Notes under the pieces: generated by a model | The model's input: the letters and a program-made list of their open reading frames with translations, nothing else | Databases searched by the model: none | Told to the model about the DNA's origin: nothing | Assembly (NCBI GenBank): GCA_049487715.1 | Contig: CP150560.1 | Span: 62,001-126,000, forward strand | Source: Pycnococcus provasolii | Taxonomy: Eukaryota; Chlorophyta; Pseudoscourfieldiophyceae; Pseudoscourfieldiales | Direction of reading: 5' to 3' | Length of the DNA stretch: 64,000 nt | In this document: positions 38,226 through 47,868 of the stretch, piece after piece | How the letters are laid out: each line of letters starts with the position of its first letter | How positions within the stretch are numbered: position 1 is the stretch's first letter | Translations under genes and position numbers: made by a program

Positions 38226-39521
38226 TCAGTAGTAAGCGCCAACTGACGGCGGGGGAGGCACGCTGTACGGCTGCGCGGCAGGGGGAGGTGGCAGCACGAC
38301 AAAGTCGTCGGGAGGAGGAGGAGGAGGCAGGTCGCCAAAGTCGCCCACATTCGCGTATCCGCCAGACGCCGAAGGATTCAGCGCGATGCCAGACCTTGGA
38401 GGTGCACCGGCGGGTGGTGGAGGCACGGCATGCGACGACGGCAGTGCCATCGATGCGCCGCCGCCGTTCATCGCGCTAAGGCCTTCCTGACTCAGCACCG
38501 CTGGCCGAACGAACTTGGACGCCGCCGCCATGACGTGTTCCATGTCCAACTCAAGTTCGCTCACGCGCTGGCTCTGCGCCGCGAGCAGGCGATCCTTCTC
38601 ACCAAGCTGCGCAGTGTAGCGCGCTTCCGCGGATGCAAGCGCCGCCTGCGTGGCGGCAAGTTCCTGCCGTACACGCGCGCTTGCCGTCTCCGCCGCCTCG
38701 GCGCGTGCCTGAAATGCGGGAATGTCCACCTCCTCAAGCTGCTTCACCTTCATACGCAGCTCAGCTAGGTCCTGCTCTCGCGCCTGCTTCAGGCTTGCGA
38801 TGGCGCGCTCCCAGTTGGCGCACATGTCTGCCATGGATTCGTCGCGTTCCGCCACCGCCGCGCGGCTCGCCTCCAGCTCTTTCACGAGCTTAGCCTCGAC
38901 GTACTCCTTTTCACTCAGCTCACGCTCGAGCTTCTCCACCACGTCGAGGCTCGGCGCTGCGGCGGCAGCGCCACGCAGTGCAAGCTGGTCCTGCACGACA
39001 GCGGCAAGGCTGGATTCGCGCTTGAATATTTCCTCGCGTGCGCGGTCCACCATCTGCCTCAGAAGCCTCACCTCGTTGTCCTTGACGAGAGCGCGATCTT
39101 TCCACCTCGCCGCCTGCACCTGAGGCGTTTCGTTCGCGAGGTCGTCTGCGGCGTATCCGCTAAGCCCGGCTGCGTCTCTCGTTTCGTTTCCTGCGGACGA
39201 CGCGGAGGATGGCGGGTGCATGGAAACTGGCGGCGGTGGCCAAGCCGGCCTGCTGTTATTTTGAAATGCCGCCGTGTTGTGGCTTGCCGTCGGCGGTTGC
39301 ACAGCTGTCGGTGTTCCTGGCACCCTCGGCAGCGGCGCAATCATCACCATGGGTGCGCCTGAAGTCGAAGTCGGCATCATCGCCATAGTGTCCATAGTGT
39401 AGTAATGGGAAGGGGCGGCGAAGTTACCACCGTTAACGGAGAGGGGTCCACCCACTACCATGTCACTACCCGAAGCATAAGCCGAAGCAGTTGGTGACAT
39501 GCCTGCTACATGGGTCATCAT
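38226..39521 (-). CDS. Unidentified coiled-coil protein with proline-rich ends
   Basis: I do not recognise a family. The 431-aa product has a Met/Ser/Pro-rich N-terminus (~1-120, with several Met-rich clusters), a central coiled coil (~130-340, Ala/Glu/Arg/Gln-rich, for example AEARYTAQLGEKDRLLAAQSQ), and a C-terminal Gly/Pro region with PPPPPPDDFVVLPPPPA, which could bind SH3/WW or profilin-type partners. The first ATG, 39521, is used; the open frame reaches a TTG at 39545. It is divergent from the LRR gene with a 464-bp gap. Confidence 0.7.
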   Translation of the reverse strand: MMTHVAGMSPTASAYASGSDMVVGGPLSVNGGNFAAPSHYYTMDTMAMMPTSTSGAPMVMIAPLPRVPGTPTAVQPPTASHNTAAFQNNSRPAWPPPPVSMHPPSSASSAGNETRDAAGLSGYAADDLANETPQVQAARWKDRALVKDNEVRLLRQMVDRAREEIFKRESSLAAVVQDQLALRGAAAAAPSLDVVEKLERELSEKEYVEAKLVKELEASRAAVAERDESMADMCANWERAIASLKQAREQDLAELRMKVKQLEEVDIPAFQARAEAAETASARVRQELAATQAALASAEARYTAQLGEKDRLLAAQSQRVSELELDMEHVMAAASKFVRPAVLSQEGLSAMNGGGASMALPSSHAVPPPPAGAPPRSGIALNPSASGGYANVGDFGDLPPPPPPDDFVVLPPPPAAQPYSVPPPPSVGAYY

Positions 39522-39985
39522 CGGACGAGGACGAGGCCGGAGCAAGGACGAAATAGAGTGAGCTCCCCCGTCAGTATTCTAAAAAGTACAGTAAAAAGTC
39601 TATGTTAACTCAACTTGCCTTGCTGGTACGTTGGTAACTCCCAATCATCTCCCGACCGACGTGTCCGTGTTGTCCGTGTTGTCCGTGTTGTCCTCGACTT
39701 GACGTGCTCATCAAGGTGATTAATCGATGCGGTCGGGATTGGCCCCCGACTGCCCGATGTCGTCGTCCGGTCGTTTCATCCGGCCGGCCAGTCGACTGAT
39801 GCATCCGTGATGTGATTTGTCGTTCGTCAACCCCCTCCCTTTCAGCCCTTACCCTTAGTCGGCTGTTTCTTTGACCGTCTGCCGACTGACTCCCCCTCTC
39901 GTCCTCTCATCACCGTTGCATTGTGAAGTAACTTAAGGTTAGCCTCGTCTCCGTGCCATCACACACTGAGTAAGTTTACTTTGAA
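39522..39985. other. Divergent intergenic region with 9-bp repeat
   Basis: It holds three to four copies of TGTCCGTGT at 39661-39692. No gene is seen. Confidence 0.6.
39661..39692. repeat. 9-bp tandem repeat TGTCCGTGT
   Basis: About 3.5 perfect copies are read directly between two divergent genes. Confidence 0.9.
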
Positions 39986-40924
39986 ATGGCAGATACAACT
40001 CCACAGGCGGAGTCCACAACCCCTGCGACGCCTAAAGCCGCCAAGAAGGCGTCGCAGGACTACAAGGCACTCGCCGCGTCGTCGCAGCTTGACGTGCGCT
40101 TCAACAACTCTTTCAAGTACTTCAAACGAGTCAACAGAATGCACGTATACAAAACTATCAAACAGGTCGCGGCGCGCGTGCTCGTCGGAAAGGCGGATGG
40201 ACTCGACCTACACGCGCTCATGCTTGGTACCGCCGGATTCGTCGCACTCACCACCGACGTACTGCCAGCCATCGGGCCCAACTTGAGAGAGCTCAAAATT
40301 TCCTCAAACTACATCACCTGGGCGGGCGTAGAGGCGCTCGTCGACCGCGTGCTACTCGAAGGGTCGATGCGAAACCTAACCACACTCGACGTACACGGAA
40401 ACGAAATTGGCGACCGAGGTGCCATGCGGCTTGCCGACGGCGTGTTCTACGGGTGCCCCAAGATCGAGGCGCTCAACCTGTCGTTCAATAGAATTGGACG
40501 GATGGGTGCAAGCCACCTACAGCGCATGCTTGTACGACACCCGACGCTCTCGCAGGTGCAGCTGCGTGCGAACGGACTCGGCGCGGCGGATATCGCAAGA
40601 GAAGGTGCGCCGAGGAGACACTTCGCCACAGGGCCATATCCCATCGGAAATCACAGAAGTCAGGTGAGCGGCCTGTGGCTGCACCCGTACATGAGTGGAG
40701 GGCGCGTCAAAATCTCGCAGCGCGAGGCTGTTCGTCTGCCGTCGAAGTCGGCGCTCGACACGATGAAGAACATACCTGAAGTTCCCAAGGGTAAGCCAGT
40801 TCGCATCTTCACGCCCGAGGACGATCGCGTGTTCAACACCGTTGCTTTCAGTCTCGAGCAGGAGTCATACGGCCTCGTCTTGAACGAACGTGCGAAGGAC
40901 GACAATCGCGTGGTCACCGTATAA
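39986..40924 (+). CDS. Ribonuclease-inhibitor-type leucine-rich repeat protein
   Basis: This 312-aa protein has a Thr/Ala-rich N-terminus and then at least four ~28-residue LRRs of the RI type between residues ~90 and 200: LRELKISSNYITWAGVEAL, LTTLDVHGNEIGDRGAMRL, IEALNLSFNRIGRMGASHL and LSQVQLRANGLGAADIA. The C-terminal ~110 residues are not repeats and are unrecognised. The repeats would mediate protein-protein contacts; the partner is unknown. The first ATG is used. The gene converges with the F-box-MATH gene, with only 115 bp between the two stops. Confidence 0.82.
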   Translation: MADTTPQAESTTPATPKAAKKASQDYKALAASSQLDVRFNNSFKYFKRVNRMHVYKTIKQVAARVLVGKADGLDLHALMLGTAGFVALTTDVLPAIGPNLRELKISSNYITWAGVEALVDRVLLEGSMRNLTTLDVHGNEIGDRGAMRLADGVFYGCPKIEALNLSFNRIGRMGASHLQRMLVRHPTLSQVQLRANGLGAADIAREGAPRRHFATGPYPIGNHRSQVSGLWLHPYMSGGRVKISQREAVRLPSKSALDTMKNIPEVPKGKPVRIFTPEDDRVFNTVAFSLEQESYGLVLNERAKDDNRVVTV

Positions 40925-41039
40925 GCGAGAGAGGGAGGAAGAGAAACACAAGGCTTCCGAGAAAGAAAAAGAGCAGAGAGTAAGTAAGCAATGTCAAAAA
41001 TGTTTTGTTTTTGTTTTCATTTCGTTCAATTTTTGGCTA

Positions 41040-43658
41040 CTAGCCCACCTCCACCTCGCGGCACACCGCTAGTCGCAGCTCGATGACAATTGTGTCATCA
41101 ACGAGGAATCCGCGCGCAGGATCGCGGATCAAGTCGAGCGGCATGAATTGCGTGAATCCCCAGTCATCCTCACGGCGATCGAACCGATGGTCCGCCGCCT
41201 TGCTGACTGACTCCGTGCTGCGCTCCTGGTTCACGACGGTGAACTGGAACACTGCGCCCTGCCGTCCACCTTGTTGGCGAATCGAAGAGAGCAGCTGCGC
41301 ATCCGCAAGATCGACGTACACGGACAGGTACTCGACAGAGTTTCCGTGCGGGAAAAGCATAATGCGCCACGGCGCTCCGCCGCTCGCGAATGGTGCTGAG
41401 TACACGAATCCCTTCTCATTCTCCAGCTTTTTGGGGAACATCAGCGTCCGGCTGAGCTCTTTGAACCCCGCCGGATATCGGGAAGCTGGTGGAGGCGGCG
41501 AGGCACTCGCACTCGCGGCATTTGCGTGTGGTGCAGGTGGCGGCGGCGGGGGTGGTGGAGGAGGTGGCGGCGGAGGAGGAGGAAGAGCAGAAGGAGGAGT
41601 GGGAGGCGGTGGCGGTGGCGGCGGTGGCGGTGGCGGCGGTGGCGGCGGTGGTGGTGCTTCATTGGTCGCCACAAGTGGTGCCACCAGCAACGGCACGTCG
41701 ACGCCTATTCCAAATTCACCGGCGACAATGCCTTCCGCGTTGTTGCTCGCAGGAGCCGGAGCGACGAGTTTTGAGAATCCGCGAATTTCCCAACGGAATA
41801 CGTCAACCATCTGTCCCGACTGCTGCTGTTGCTGCTGCTGATGCTGCTGCTGCTGCTGGTCTTGATGGTGCTCATGATGTGGGAGCGTTGGTGATGGTGG
41901 CGGTGGTGGTTGCGTTGAGGGTGGCGCGCCCGGCGGGTTCATTGCGCCGTTGCCTCCTCCTCCCCCGTGCTCCACCATGCGCACGGGCCAGTCTTGCTGG
42001 AACCGTGCCTCCTCGTTGAACCACAGCTCGTTGCACAGCGGCGCCTTGGCAATCAGAGCGGGCCTTCCCAGTTCGCAGTGCCATCGCATGAGTCGCTTCC
42101 ACGGCGCGACGAGCGGCGGCATTTGAGCGGAAAGTTGCATGGGAGGTGGGCCGCTGCTGGGTCCTCCCATCTCGGCGGCAGGTGACGTTGGAATGTTGTT
42201 GTCGTTATTGTTATTGGTGGTGACGGCGACATTGTTGTTGTTGTTGTTGTTGTTGTTGACACCGTCGAAGACGACGCCATTTTGATGTTGTTGTTGCTGC
42301 TGCTGCTGCAGCTGCTGCTGCCCTCTTGCACGGGTGTTGTGCGTTTGTGTTTGTGCGTTTGCCGTGGTGGTGATGGTGGCCGCCGCCGTCGCCGTCATCG
42401 TAATGGCAGCTGTGGCGGTGTTTGTGGTAGCAGCATGCTGCATTTGCTGCATGAGTGGCCTTGCATCCGCCTGTGCGCACAGCATGGCACGTCGCATCAG
42501 GTTCGCCGGGCTGAGTTCGCGCAGAGTCTCCGTGCGGTTGCCGTTGACAGTTGCACGCAGGTCGGACGCGACGCGCTGCACGTTCACGCAAGCGGCTGTG
42601 TCCGTGAGGCTTGGAAGAGTTTGCATCGTGTTCCGAGAATCGTGCAGACCACCACCACAGCTCGCCTCCTTGCTGTTTTTGCTGTGTTCGCCGTAGAAGT
42701 GGCTCCCATGGTCGTGGTTGTGGTGGTGGTGGTGGTGGTTCGACGACGTAGCCGCCGCCGCCGCACTACTTCCACTTGCACCGGCACCAGCTGTTGACGT
42801 CGTCGGCGTGTAAGCCGACGGCGGTGGCATGGCTGGCAGAGGGTCGTAGAGCGCGTGGCACGCGAGGCTTGCCTTGACTAAGTCGGTCGCCCCCAGGTGG
42901 CTGAGCACGAGGCATATCACCTCCGGTGGCAGTGCGAGGAGTCGAAGTTTTGTCTCCGAGTCTGAGTCAGAGTTTGACGTTAGTTGTTTTTGCTTATTTT
43001 CCGTGACGTGCTCTTGCTTGACAGCTGTTTCTTGCTGCTGCTGCTGCTGCTGCATACGCTTGGCGAGTGACAGAGCGTTGTTGATGCTTCTTCGCGGTCT
43101 CTTGTGTTCGCGCGGTGGCGTTTCCGGTGCGACTCTCGTTTTGTTTTGGTTTGTTCGCGGCGGCGTTCCCATGACGGGCGTATTATTTTGCGTTGCAGCG
43201 TTCACCAAGTCGCCGTCCTGAAGGTTGCCACTGAATAGCGCATTGCTCGCTTTCTGATTCATCATCAAGGCGTGCGTATTCGTATTTGTATTCGTATCAT
43301 TATCCTCCGCGTTAAGTTGAGATTTCGACTTCCTCTTCGCTCCGACGTGAACACCAACGTCGTCGTCATCCCCAAACCTAAGGGTGGGGGCGTCATCATC
43401 CAACCTAAGGGTGGGGGCGGCATCCAACTCCCCATCATCACCAGGCACCACAACGTCATCATCATTATGGAGCAGCAGAACATCACCATTCAGAACATCA
43501 GGACAAGCCACCTGGGAGGGAGGCAAACCAACCAAACCAGCCAAGGCAGCATTGGAAGGCAAAGAATCATCACGAGCATGAGCAGCATGGAGCCTACTAC
43601 TACGAAAGCCAGCTGCAGAGGCTACAGAGGCTGCTGTGCGACGCGTACTGACCGTCAT
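41040..43658 (-). CDS. F-box and MATH-domain protein with homopolymer runs
   Basis: This 872-aa protein probably is a substrate adaptor of an SCF ubiquitin ligase. The F-box lies at residues 239-275 (LALPPEVICLVLSHLGATDLVKASLACHAL). The C-terminus is a MATH/TRAF-like domain: FRWEIRGFSKLVAP, then after a long insertion LMFPKKLENEKGF, GGAPWRIMLFPHGNSVEYLSVYVD, and the family's ending with WGFTQFMPL and TIVIELRLAV. The MATH domain is split by a Gly/Pro insertion with a proline run (~672-712). Elsewhere there are polyQ, polyN, poly-His and Ala runs. F-box plus MATH is a rare combination. Basic K/R clusters near 108 and 186 suggest nuclear location. Confidence 0.8.
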   Translation of the reverse strand: MTVSTRRTAASVASAAGFRSSRLHAAHARDDSLPSNAALAGLVGLPPSQVACPDVLNGDVLLLHNDDDVVVPGDDGELDAAPTLRLDDDAPTLRFGDDDDVGVHVGAKRKSKSQLNAEDNDTNTNTNTHALMMNQKASNALFSGNLQDGDLVNAATQNNTPVMGTPPRTNQNKTRVAPETPPREHKRPRRSINNALSLAKRMQQQQQQQETAVKQEHVTENKQKQLTSNSDSDSETKLRLLALPPEVICLVLSHLGATDLVKASLACHALYDPLPAMPPPSAYTPTTSTAGAGASGSSAAAAATSSNHHHHHHNHDHGSHFYGEHSKNSKEASCGGGLHDSRNTMQTLPSLTDTAACVNVQRVASDLRATVNGNRTETLRELSPANLMRRAMLCAQADARPLMQQMQHAATTNTATAAITMTATAAATITTTANAQTQTHNTRARGQQQLQQQQQQQHQNGVVFDGVNNNNNNNNNVAVTTNNNNDNNIPTSPAAEMGGPSSGPPPMQLSAQMPPLVAPWKRLMRWHCELGRPALIAKAPLCNELWFNEEARFQQDWPVRMVEHGGGGGNGAMNPPGAPPSTQPPPPPSPTLPHHEHHQDQQQQQHQQQQQQQSGQMVDVFRWEIRGFSKLVAPAPASNNAEGIVAGEFGIGVDVPLLVAPLVATNEAPPPPPPPPPPPPPPPPPPTPPSALPPPPPPPPPPPPPPPPAPHANAASASASPPPPASRYPAGFKELSRTLMFPKKLENEKGFVYSAPFASGGAPWRIMLFPHGNSVEYLSVYVDLADAQLLSSIRQQGGRQGAVFQFTVVNQERSTESVSKAADHRFDRREDDWGFTQFMPLDLIRDPARGFLVDDTIVIELRLAVCREVEVG

Positions 43659-44746
43659 CGCAAGAAAGCGAATATTATCCGTGATAAGGAGACCGTATGG
43701 CTGCTTCCTTACAGAATTGCGAACCGGAAGGGCCCCGAGGGGTGCCTAAGCCTGACACGGCAGAGTTGGTTGACGCGCACGCCCAGCCCTCCTCGTCAGA
43801 TAAATGGGGGGGCCCCTTTCGCCTTTCGGTTGGGTTCGGGACTCGGGATTCCGGGGGAGGGAACGCGGAAACCGAGAGGGAACAGACCTCTTGGGAGATA
43901 GGGTCACCCGGAATTCCCTTCAAGGCCTTGATCCCTTCCCAGTTGCTTGTGTGTGCCATCTGGCGACAATGGCTCGTCTTTCTGCACGTGAACTCTTCTT
44001 CGTGTTCGTGTTCGTGTCCATCATGATAGTCGTTTCTGCTCACTTGCTCTGGTTGCTTCGGCCTTCGGATAGAATCGTCCGTCATCTGCTGTCATCGCAT
44101 CACCTCATAGGCTCATCGCATCCCACTTTGCGTCACCACTTTGCGTCTCGGAACACGACAAGATAGACTAGCTAGGGTACCTGAAATAGGTACAGCCATC
44201 ATCAGTGTCATCAGCAAGGGTCTTCCTTCTTCGTCTTCAACGCTTCCCTTGAGGGGAAGACTTTTGACGGACGCAAACGTCTCGAGACTCGAGGACGTGC
44301 GTGTCGTCATGGTATGGTACCTTTCAGGGCATTTCGGTCTAACTCCAGAGTCAGTCCAAACCGCATGCATGCGCACGAACATACAGTAACATCAGGTGTT
44401 AGGGTGGGGAGAAATTCCCGGCGAAAGGGCGTTTCGGTAAGTAAGCCAAACCACCTTGCACTTTGTTCTCCCTCTCTACCCGGATAGACGGGTACCAACG
44501 CCGATCGCACAACACATCCACATCCACCAGGCTCCACTTTGCCAACGAATCAATAGTACGTAACGTCCCTTAAGTAGTCTAAGCTGCCGGCCTCACTCCA
44601 TCTCGGCGAACGCCTTAACATACGGTATCCACGTTCACTCTCCAATGGCCTCACAATCACCACCAGTGTCCACCACAGCCAACGGTCCTGCGCGTGCTCC
44701 TCGTCAGACACGCGCAATCGCAAAACAACGCCGTCGCGGCCAAGCA
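43659..44746. other. 1.1-kb intergenic region, possible tiny membrane protein
   Basis: A 65-codon frame (43969-44166) with an ATG in good context and a hydrophobic segment is listed separately as doubtful. The rest has no recognised gene; the short frames on the two strands contradict each other and match nothing known. Confidence 0.5.
43969..44166 (+). CDS. Possible small single-span membrane peptide
   Basis: The 65-codon frame starts with ATG after ACA and has one hydrophobic stretch (LFFVFVFVSIMIVVSAHLLWLL, about residues 9-30), then a His/Ser/Arg-rich tail. Nothing identifies it. It could also be the first exon of a spliced gene or chance. Confidence 0.22.
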   Translation: MARLSARELFFVFVFVSIMIVVSAHLLWLLRPSDRIVRHLLSSHHLIGSSHPTLRHHFASRNTTR

Positions 44747-45785
44747 CTACAAAGACACGACAGACGCGAACGCGCTCGCGTCTCGCGTTCCCGACCCAAA
44801 CCTCAAGTAGAGCACTTGTTTTCGGAACCCTCCCACGTGTTCCCCGACGACGAGCTTAGGTGCACCAAGCTTGAGGTTGGTTACTTCCTGCTCCATTCTC
44901 ATGCAAGCCGCGTCGATGGACGCGTCGTCGTACAGTCCAATGACCCCGAGCGTAACGTGCGCGGTTTGCGGGTGAACGAAGAACGGCGCATAGGTGTGAC
45001 AGTAGTTCTTCTCGAGGACAACGTAGGCGCGGTGACGAGAGAGATGGTGAAGGAAAAGTATGGAGTCGTTACAGGGAGAGGTATCAACATTTAGGTTTAT
45101 CACGTGATCGGTCACGTGTCACCACCGCCTTCGAATAGTAACCAAACAATAAAGTATCCCTAAATAATAACCTCAACAATACATATATACGTTGTCTAGT
45201 TCGGGGTTAGTCTCACACATTCGAAACGTTTCTCTGCGACTGTACTCGTTTGTCGACGGACAGGTGCCCCGTTATGCTTTCGTACTCTTCGTACTCTTCG
45301 TCGTCTTCGTACTCTTCGGTGTTACTTTCGTCGTCCGCCATAGTTGTCTGGTGGCGCGCGCTATTCAACTACTTTACTTGCAAGTGTGACAGTAGTTCTT
45401 CTCGAGGACAACGTAGGCGCGGTGACGAGAGAGATGGTGAAGGAAAAGTATGGAGTCGTTACAAGGGAGAGAATAGGTCGAGCCCAATTCTATAACGGGG
45501 AGTCCCGTTATAGGGGTTTATCACGTGATCGGTCACGTGATCAACCAACGGCTCTCTTACAATAGTAACCAAACAATAAAGTATCCCTAAATAATAACCT
45601 CAACAATACATATATACGTTGTCTAGTTCGGGGTTAGTCTCACAATAGGCGTTGCCCATGTGCGTTTGGAGCTTTCGGACGAGGTGCACAGACGCGGGCG
45701 AGAGGCGCACGGCGAGGAAGTGCGTGGCTTTTCCGCCGCCATGGCCACCGCCACCGCGCGCTGCTGCGTTCTTCGAGGGCGACAT
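44747..45785 (-). CDS. 2H-phosphoesterase-like (AKAP7/LigT-type) gene interrupted by insertion
   Basis: Exon 1 (45785 to about 45618) encodes a Gly-rich start and THFLAVRLSPASVHLVRKLQ, the first strand and helix of the AKAP7/2'-5' ligase-like 2H fold. The rest (about 45010-44747) has FVHPQTAHVTLGVIGL, with the H-x-T motif, and a later KQVLYLRF. The second H-x-T motif is not seen, so the product may be truncated. Between them lies a 650-bp insertion. One consistent splice uses a GTATAT donor after …ELDN and a CGAG acceptor before KNYCHT…, giving 143 aa, but other sites are possible. If the insertion is cut out at its 5-bp duplication, the coding sequence reads smoothly GNAYAPFFVHP. Function and splicing are inferred. 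Confidence 0.5.
44995..45217 (-). repeat. Insertion-element copy A
   Basis: It matches copy B at 45385-45644 over both ends: about 44995-45073 against 45385-45463, and about 45135-45217 against 45562-45644. Ends are TGTGA…/…TCACA. Confidence 0.85.
45213..45341 (-). other. Short acidic reading frame in spacer between element copies
   Basis: A 42-codon frame starts with ATG and is very acidic and Tyr-rich (MADDESNTEEYEDDEEYEEY…), stopping exactly inside the start of copy A (TGTGAG). It could be a captured exon, an alternative exon, or chance. In-frame inclusion after copy B would meet a stop codon first. Confidence 0.25.
45385..45644 (-). repeat. Insertion-element copy B
   Basis: Direct repeat of copy A in the same orientation, with a longer, different middle that contains a CTATAACGGGG/CCCGTTATAG inverted repeat (about 45490-45513). 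Confidence 0.85.
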
Positions 45786-46483
45786 TGCGCGTGCGCAGAA
45801 TTGAAGTGCCGCAGTGACACGTGGACGGCCAGTGTGTTAATTTGGGACCGAAGACGGATCCCCTTTTGAATTCCCTCCCCGAGCCCTTTGGCCTTTTGGG
45901 AATTGGGGGGAGCCGCTGCCGCTCGTTGGAGGAGACCTGCTTGGAGTCGCGGCCTCCAAAATGGTTGCGTGACGTGACCAGTGGTGCACAGGTGGGTGGG
46001 CTTCGTTCGTGCAGGAGGAGGCCGAACACCGTTGGAGCCGTGGTTCATGTGCAAGACGCTACGGTACTGTAGTATCGTAGTACTGGGTTTAGCCGTACCC
46101 GTTGACCGTTGGAGTGAGTGTGTGAACTGTGAAATGCGCAGCAGCGGTCGACGAAGTCAATCATCATCACCACAACAACACTAAGAAGTTGTAAGAATCT
46201 AAGCAGGCATCATCCGTCATCGAAATCATGTAGTAGTACTCTTAATATCGGGGATGATGGATGGATGGAGTGTTACTACTACGATTGCTTACTGTTTTGT
46301 AACACGTTCACCCATCCAACCCTTTTTTGTTTCAAAATCTCTCATCATCCTGAACAACAGGCACCACCAAATCAAATCTTCAGCAGTGAGTAGTGAGTAG
46401 TGAGCTCGCAACTAAACAAACAACTAACTACGAACAACAGGCAACAGCTTTTGTTGTATGTCACCATCATCCAGTACTACTAG
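45786..46483. other. Intergenic stretch between 2H-like gene and PDZ gene
   Basis: The first ~250 bases upstream of the 2H-like gene are GC-rich; from about 46170 it becomes AT-richer with short repeats such as GAGTAGTGAGTAGTGAG (46386-46402) and ATGGATGGATGG (46257-46268). No gene is seen. Confidence 0.55.
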
Positions 46484-47754
46484 CTACGTGCTAGACGACT
46501 CGAAGTCAAGCACCCGGTGGTCGTCCGTGATTCTCGACAGCAACTTCGCAGCGACAGAATCCGCAGATAAGCCCTGCGTCGTCACACCGTCGATGTGCGT
46601 GAGGCGATCACCCAGTGTGAGAGAAGGCGGAGAGATACCCAGTTGGAACGGCGACGACTTGGCGTCAACAACGCACACTTTCTGATGGTTGTCAAAGCCA
46701 AGACCAAGTCGCCCTCGCGGTGCAAAAATGCTGTAATTGCGCGGCGGTGCACCAATTTCTCCCGTCTCCACATCATCGTCAACAGCACGCAGGAACACGA
46801 GCACACGCATGCCATCTTTTGCACTGATGAGTGCGTTGGCGAGATAGCTCGCTCCCGTCTCCGCCGTCGATTTTCCATTCAGAAGGACGAGCTTGTCGCC
46901 GATTCGAGGGCGCGGCTGGCTTGTTGCAACTCCAACGCCCGGGCTCACCGGCGTTGTTGGTGGCACCTTTGGACGCGGCGAGCCCAATCCTCCCAGTCCA
47001 CTGCTTTTTCGGCGTGGAAGGTTCGATGGCTTCTTTGCGACAGCAGCCTGCGGCGTCGTCGTTGAAATCACTAGCAATGGACTGAGTGGATTGATTTTGA
47101 GTATTTCCTGCTTATCGTCTATTTGTTTTTAATGTAGCGAGCGTGTTAGGTTGTTAGTAGTGTAGTATGTTGTTGTTTTCCCACTGTTGTGGATGATTTA
47201 GTGGTAGTAGACTTACTGAACCACAAGCCAAGCAGCCCGCGTGGTGCACGGACGGTGTAGTAATGGTAGCTCGCATGCTCTCGTCGCGTGATTGGTGGTG
47301 GTAGAGGCGATGATGCGATTGCAGCGACGGCGGCGACGCCCGACGATGGTGTGGACTGCTCTGCCTCAGGCTCTTCAACCGGCACCTCCTCCTCCTCCTC
47401 CTTCACCGGGACGATGATAGGCACCACAGGCTCAACCTCCTCCTCCTCATCCTCGGTCAGCTCGCCCTCTTCGAGTCCCGCCGCGATGAGCGCCTTGTGT
47501 AATGATGCAGCCGCGGCGCGGAGATGCTCTGGCTCGCGTTCCATCGCGTGTTTTGCATGCGCGATTGCACGCTCTTCCTCCGCAACGCTGCTACGTAGAT
47601 GCTCGACACGTTTGCGCAGCTCAGCGACTGTTTCCAACGCACTCTTCGCCGGCAACGAGTCTGAGTCGTCAGCAGCGATGCTGCTGCCCGACTCCGATCT
47701 CGTTGACCAATTGTTGTCGCGTGGCTTCGAACCACCGAACATGCGCGGCGCCAT
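46484..47754 (-). CDS. Two-PDZ-domain protein with coiled coil, two exons
   Basis: Exon 1 is 47754-47217 and exon 2 is 47118-46484; the spliced product is 390 aa. The N-terminus has a Glu/Ala coiled coil (~40-95), then an acidic Glu/Val region (~100-135). Two PDZ-like modules follow. The first is created by splicing: YTVRAPRGLLGLWF joins NDKQEILKINPLSPLL, then after a Pro/Arg-rich loop IGDKLVLLNGKS…. The second reads IFAPRGRLGLGFDNHQKVCVV, LTLGDRLTHIDGVTTQGLSADSV. The parallel between the two modules confirms the splice. PDZ modules bind C-terminal peptides; the partner is unknown. It starts at ATG 47754. Confidence 0.82.
47119..47216 (-). other. 98-nt intron in PDZ gene
   Basis: The donor is GTAAGT, the acceptor AAATAG, and a perfect TACTAAC branch-point sequence lies about 50 nt before the acceptor on the gene strand. 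Phase 1 at both ends; removal joins the two halves of the first PDZ module. Confidence 0.9.
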
Positions 47755-47868
47755 GATGATTAAAACTGTTTATGATGCGTTTTCGACTTCCGAGGTATTG
47801 GAAAATGGAAATCAAACCGAACGCGATAATTGGGGGATCTTCTACATAAAAAAAGGTTTTACATTTTG

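Larger units (their letters stand above)
44990..45649 (-). mobile_element. Composite insertion: two introner/MITE-like copies with 5-bp target duplication
   Basis: The 650-bp insertion (44995-45644) is flanked by ATAGG at 44990-44994 and 45645-45649 (CCTAT on the gene strand). On the gene strand it begins TGTGAGAC and ends TGTCACA, giving short terminal inverted repeats (TGTGA/TCACA). It consists of copy A (44995-45217, 223 bp), a 167-bp spacer, and copy B (45385-45644, 260 bp). The copies share about 80 nearly identical bases at one end and about 85 at the other, plus a palindromic TCACGTGATCGGTCACGTG. They differ in the middle. Position inside a coding sequence and splice-compatible ends suggest introner elements. 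Confidence 0.65.
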
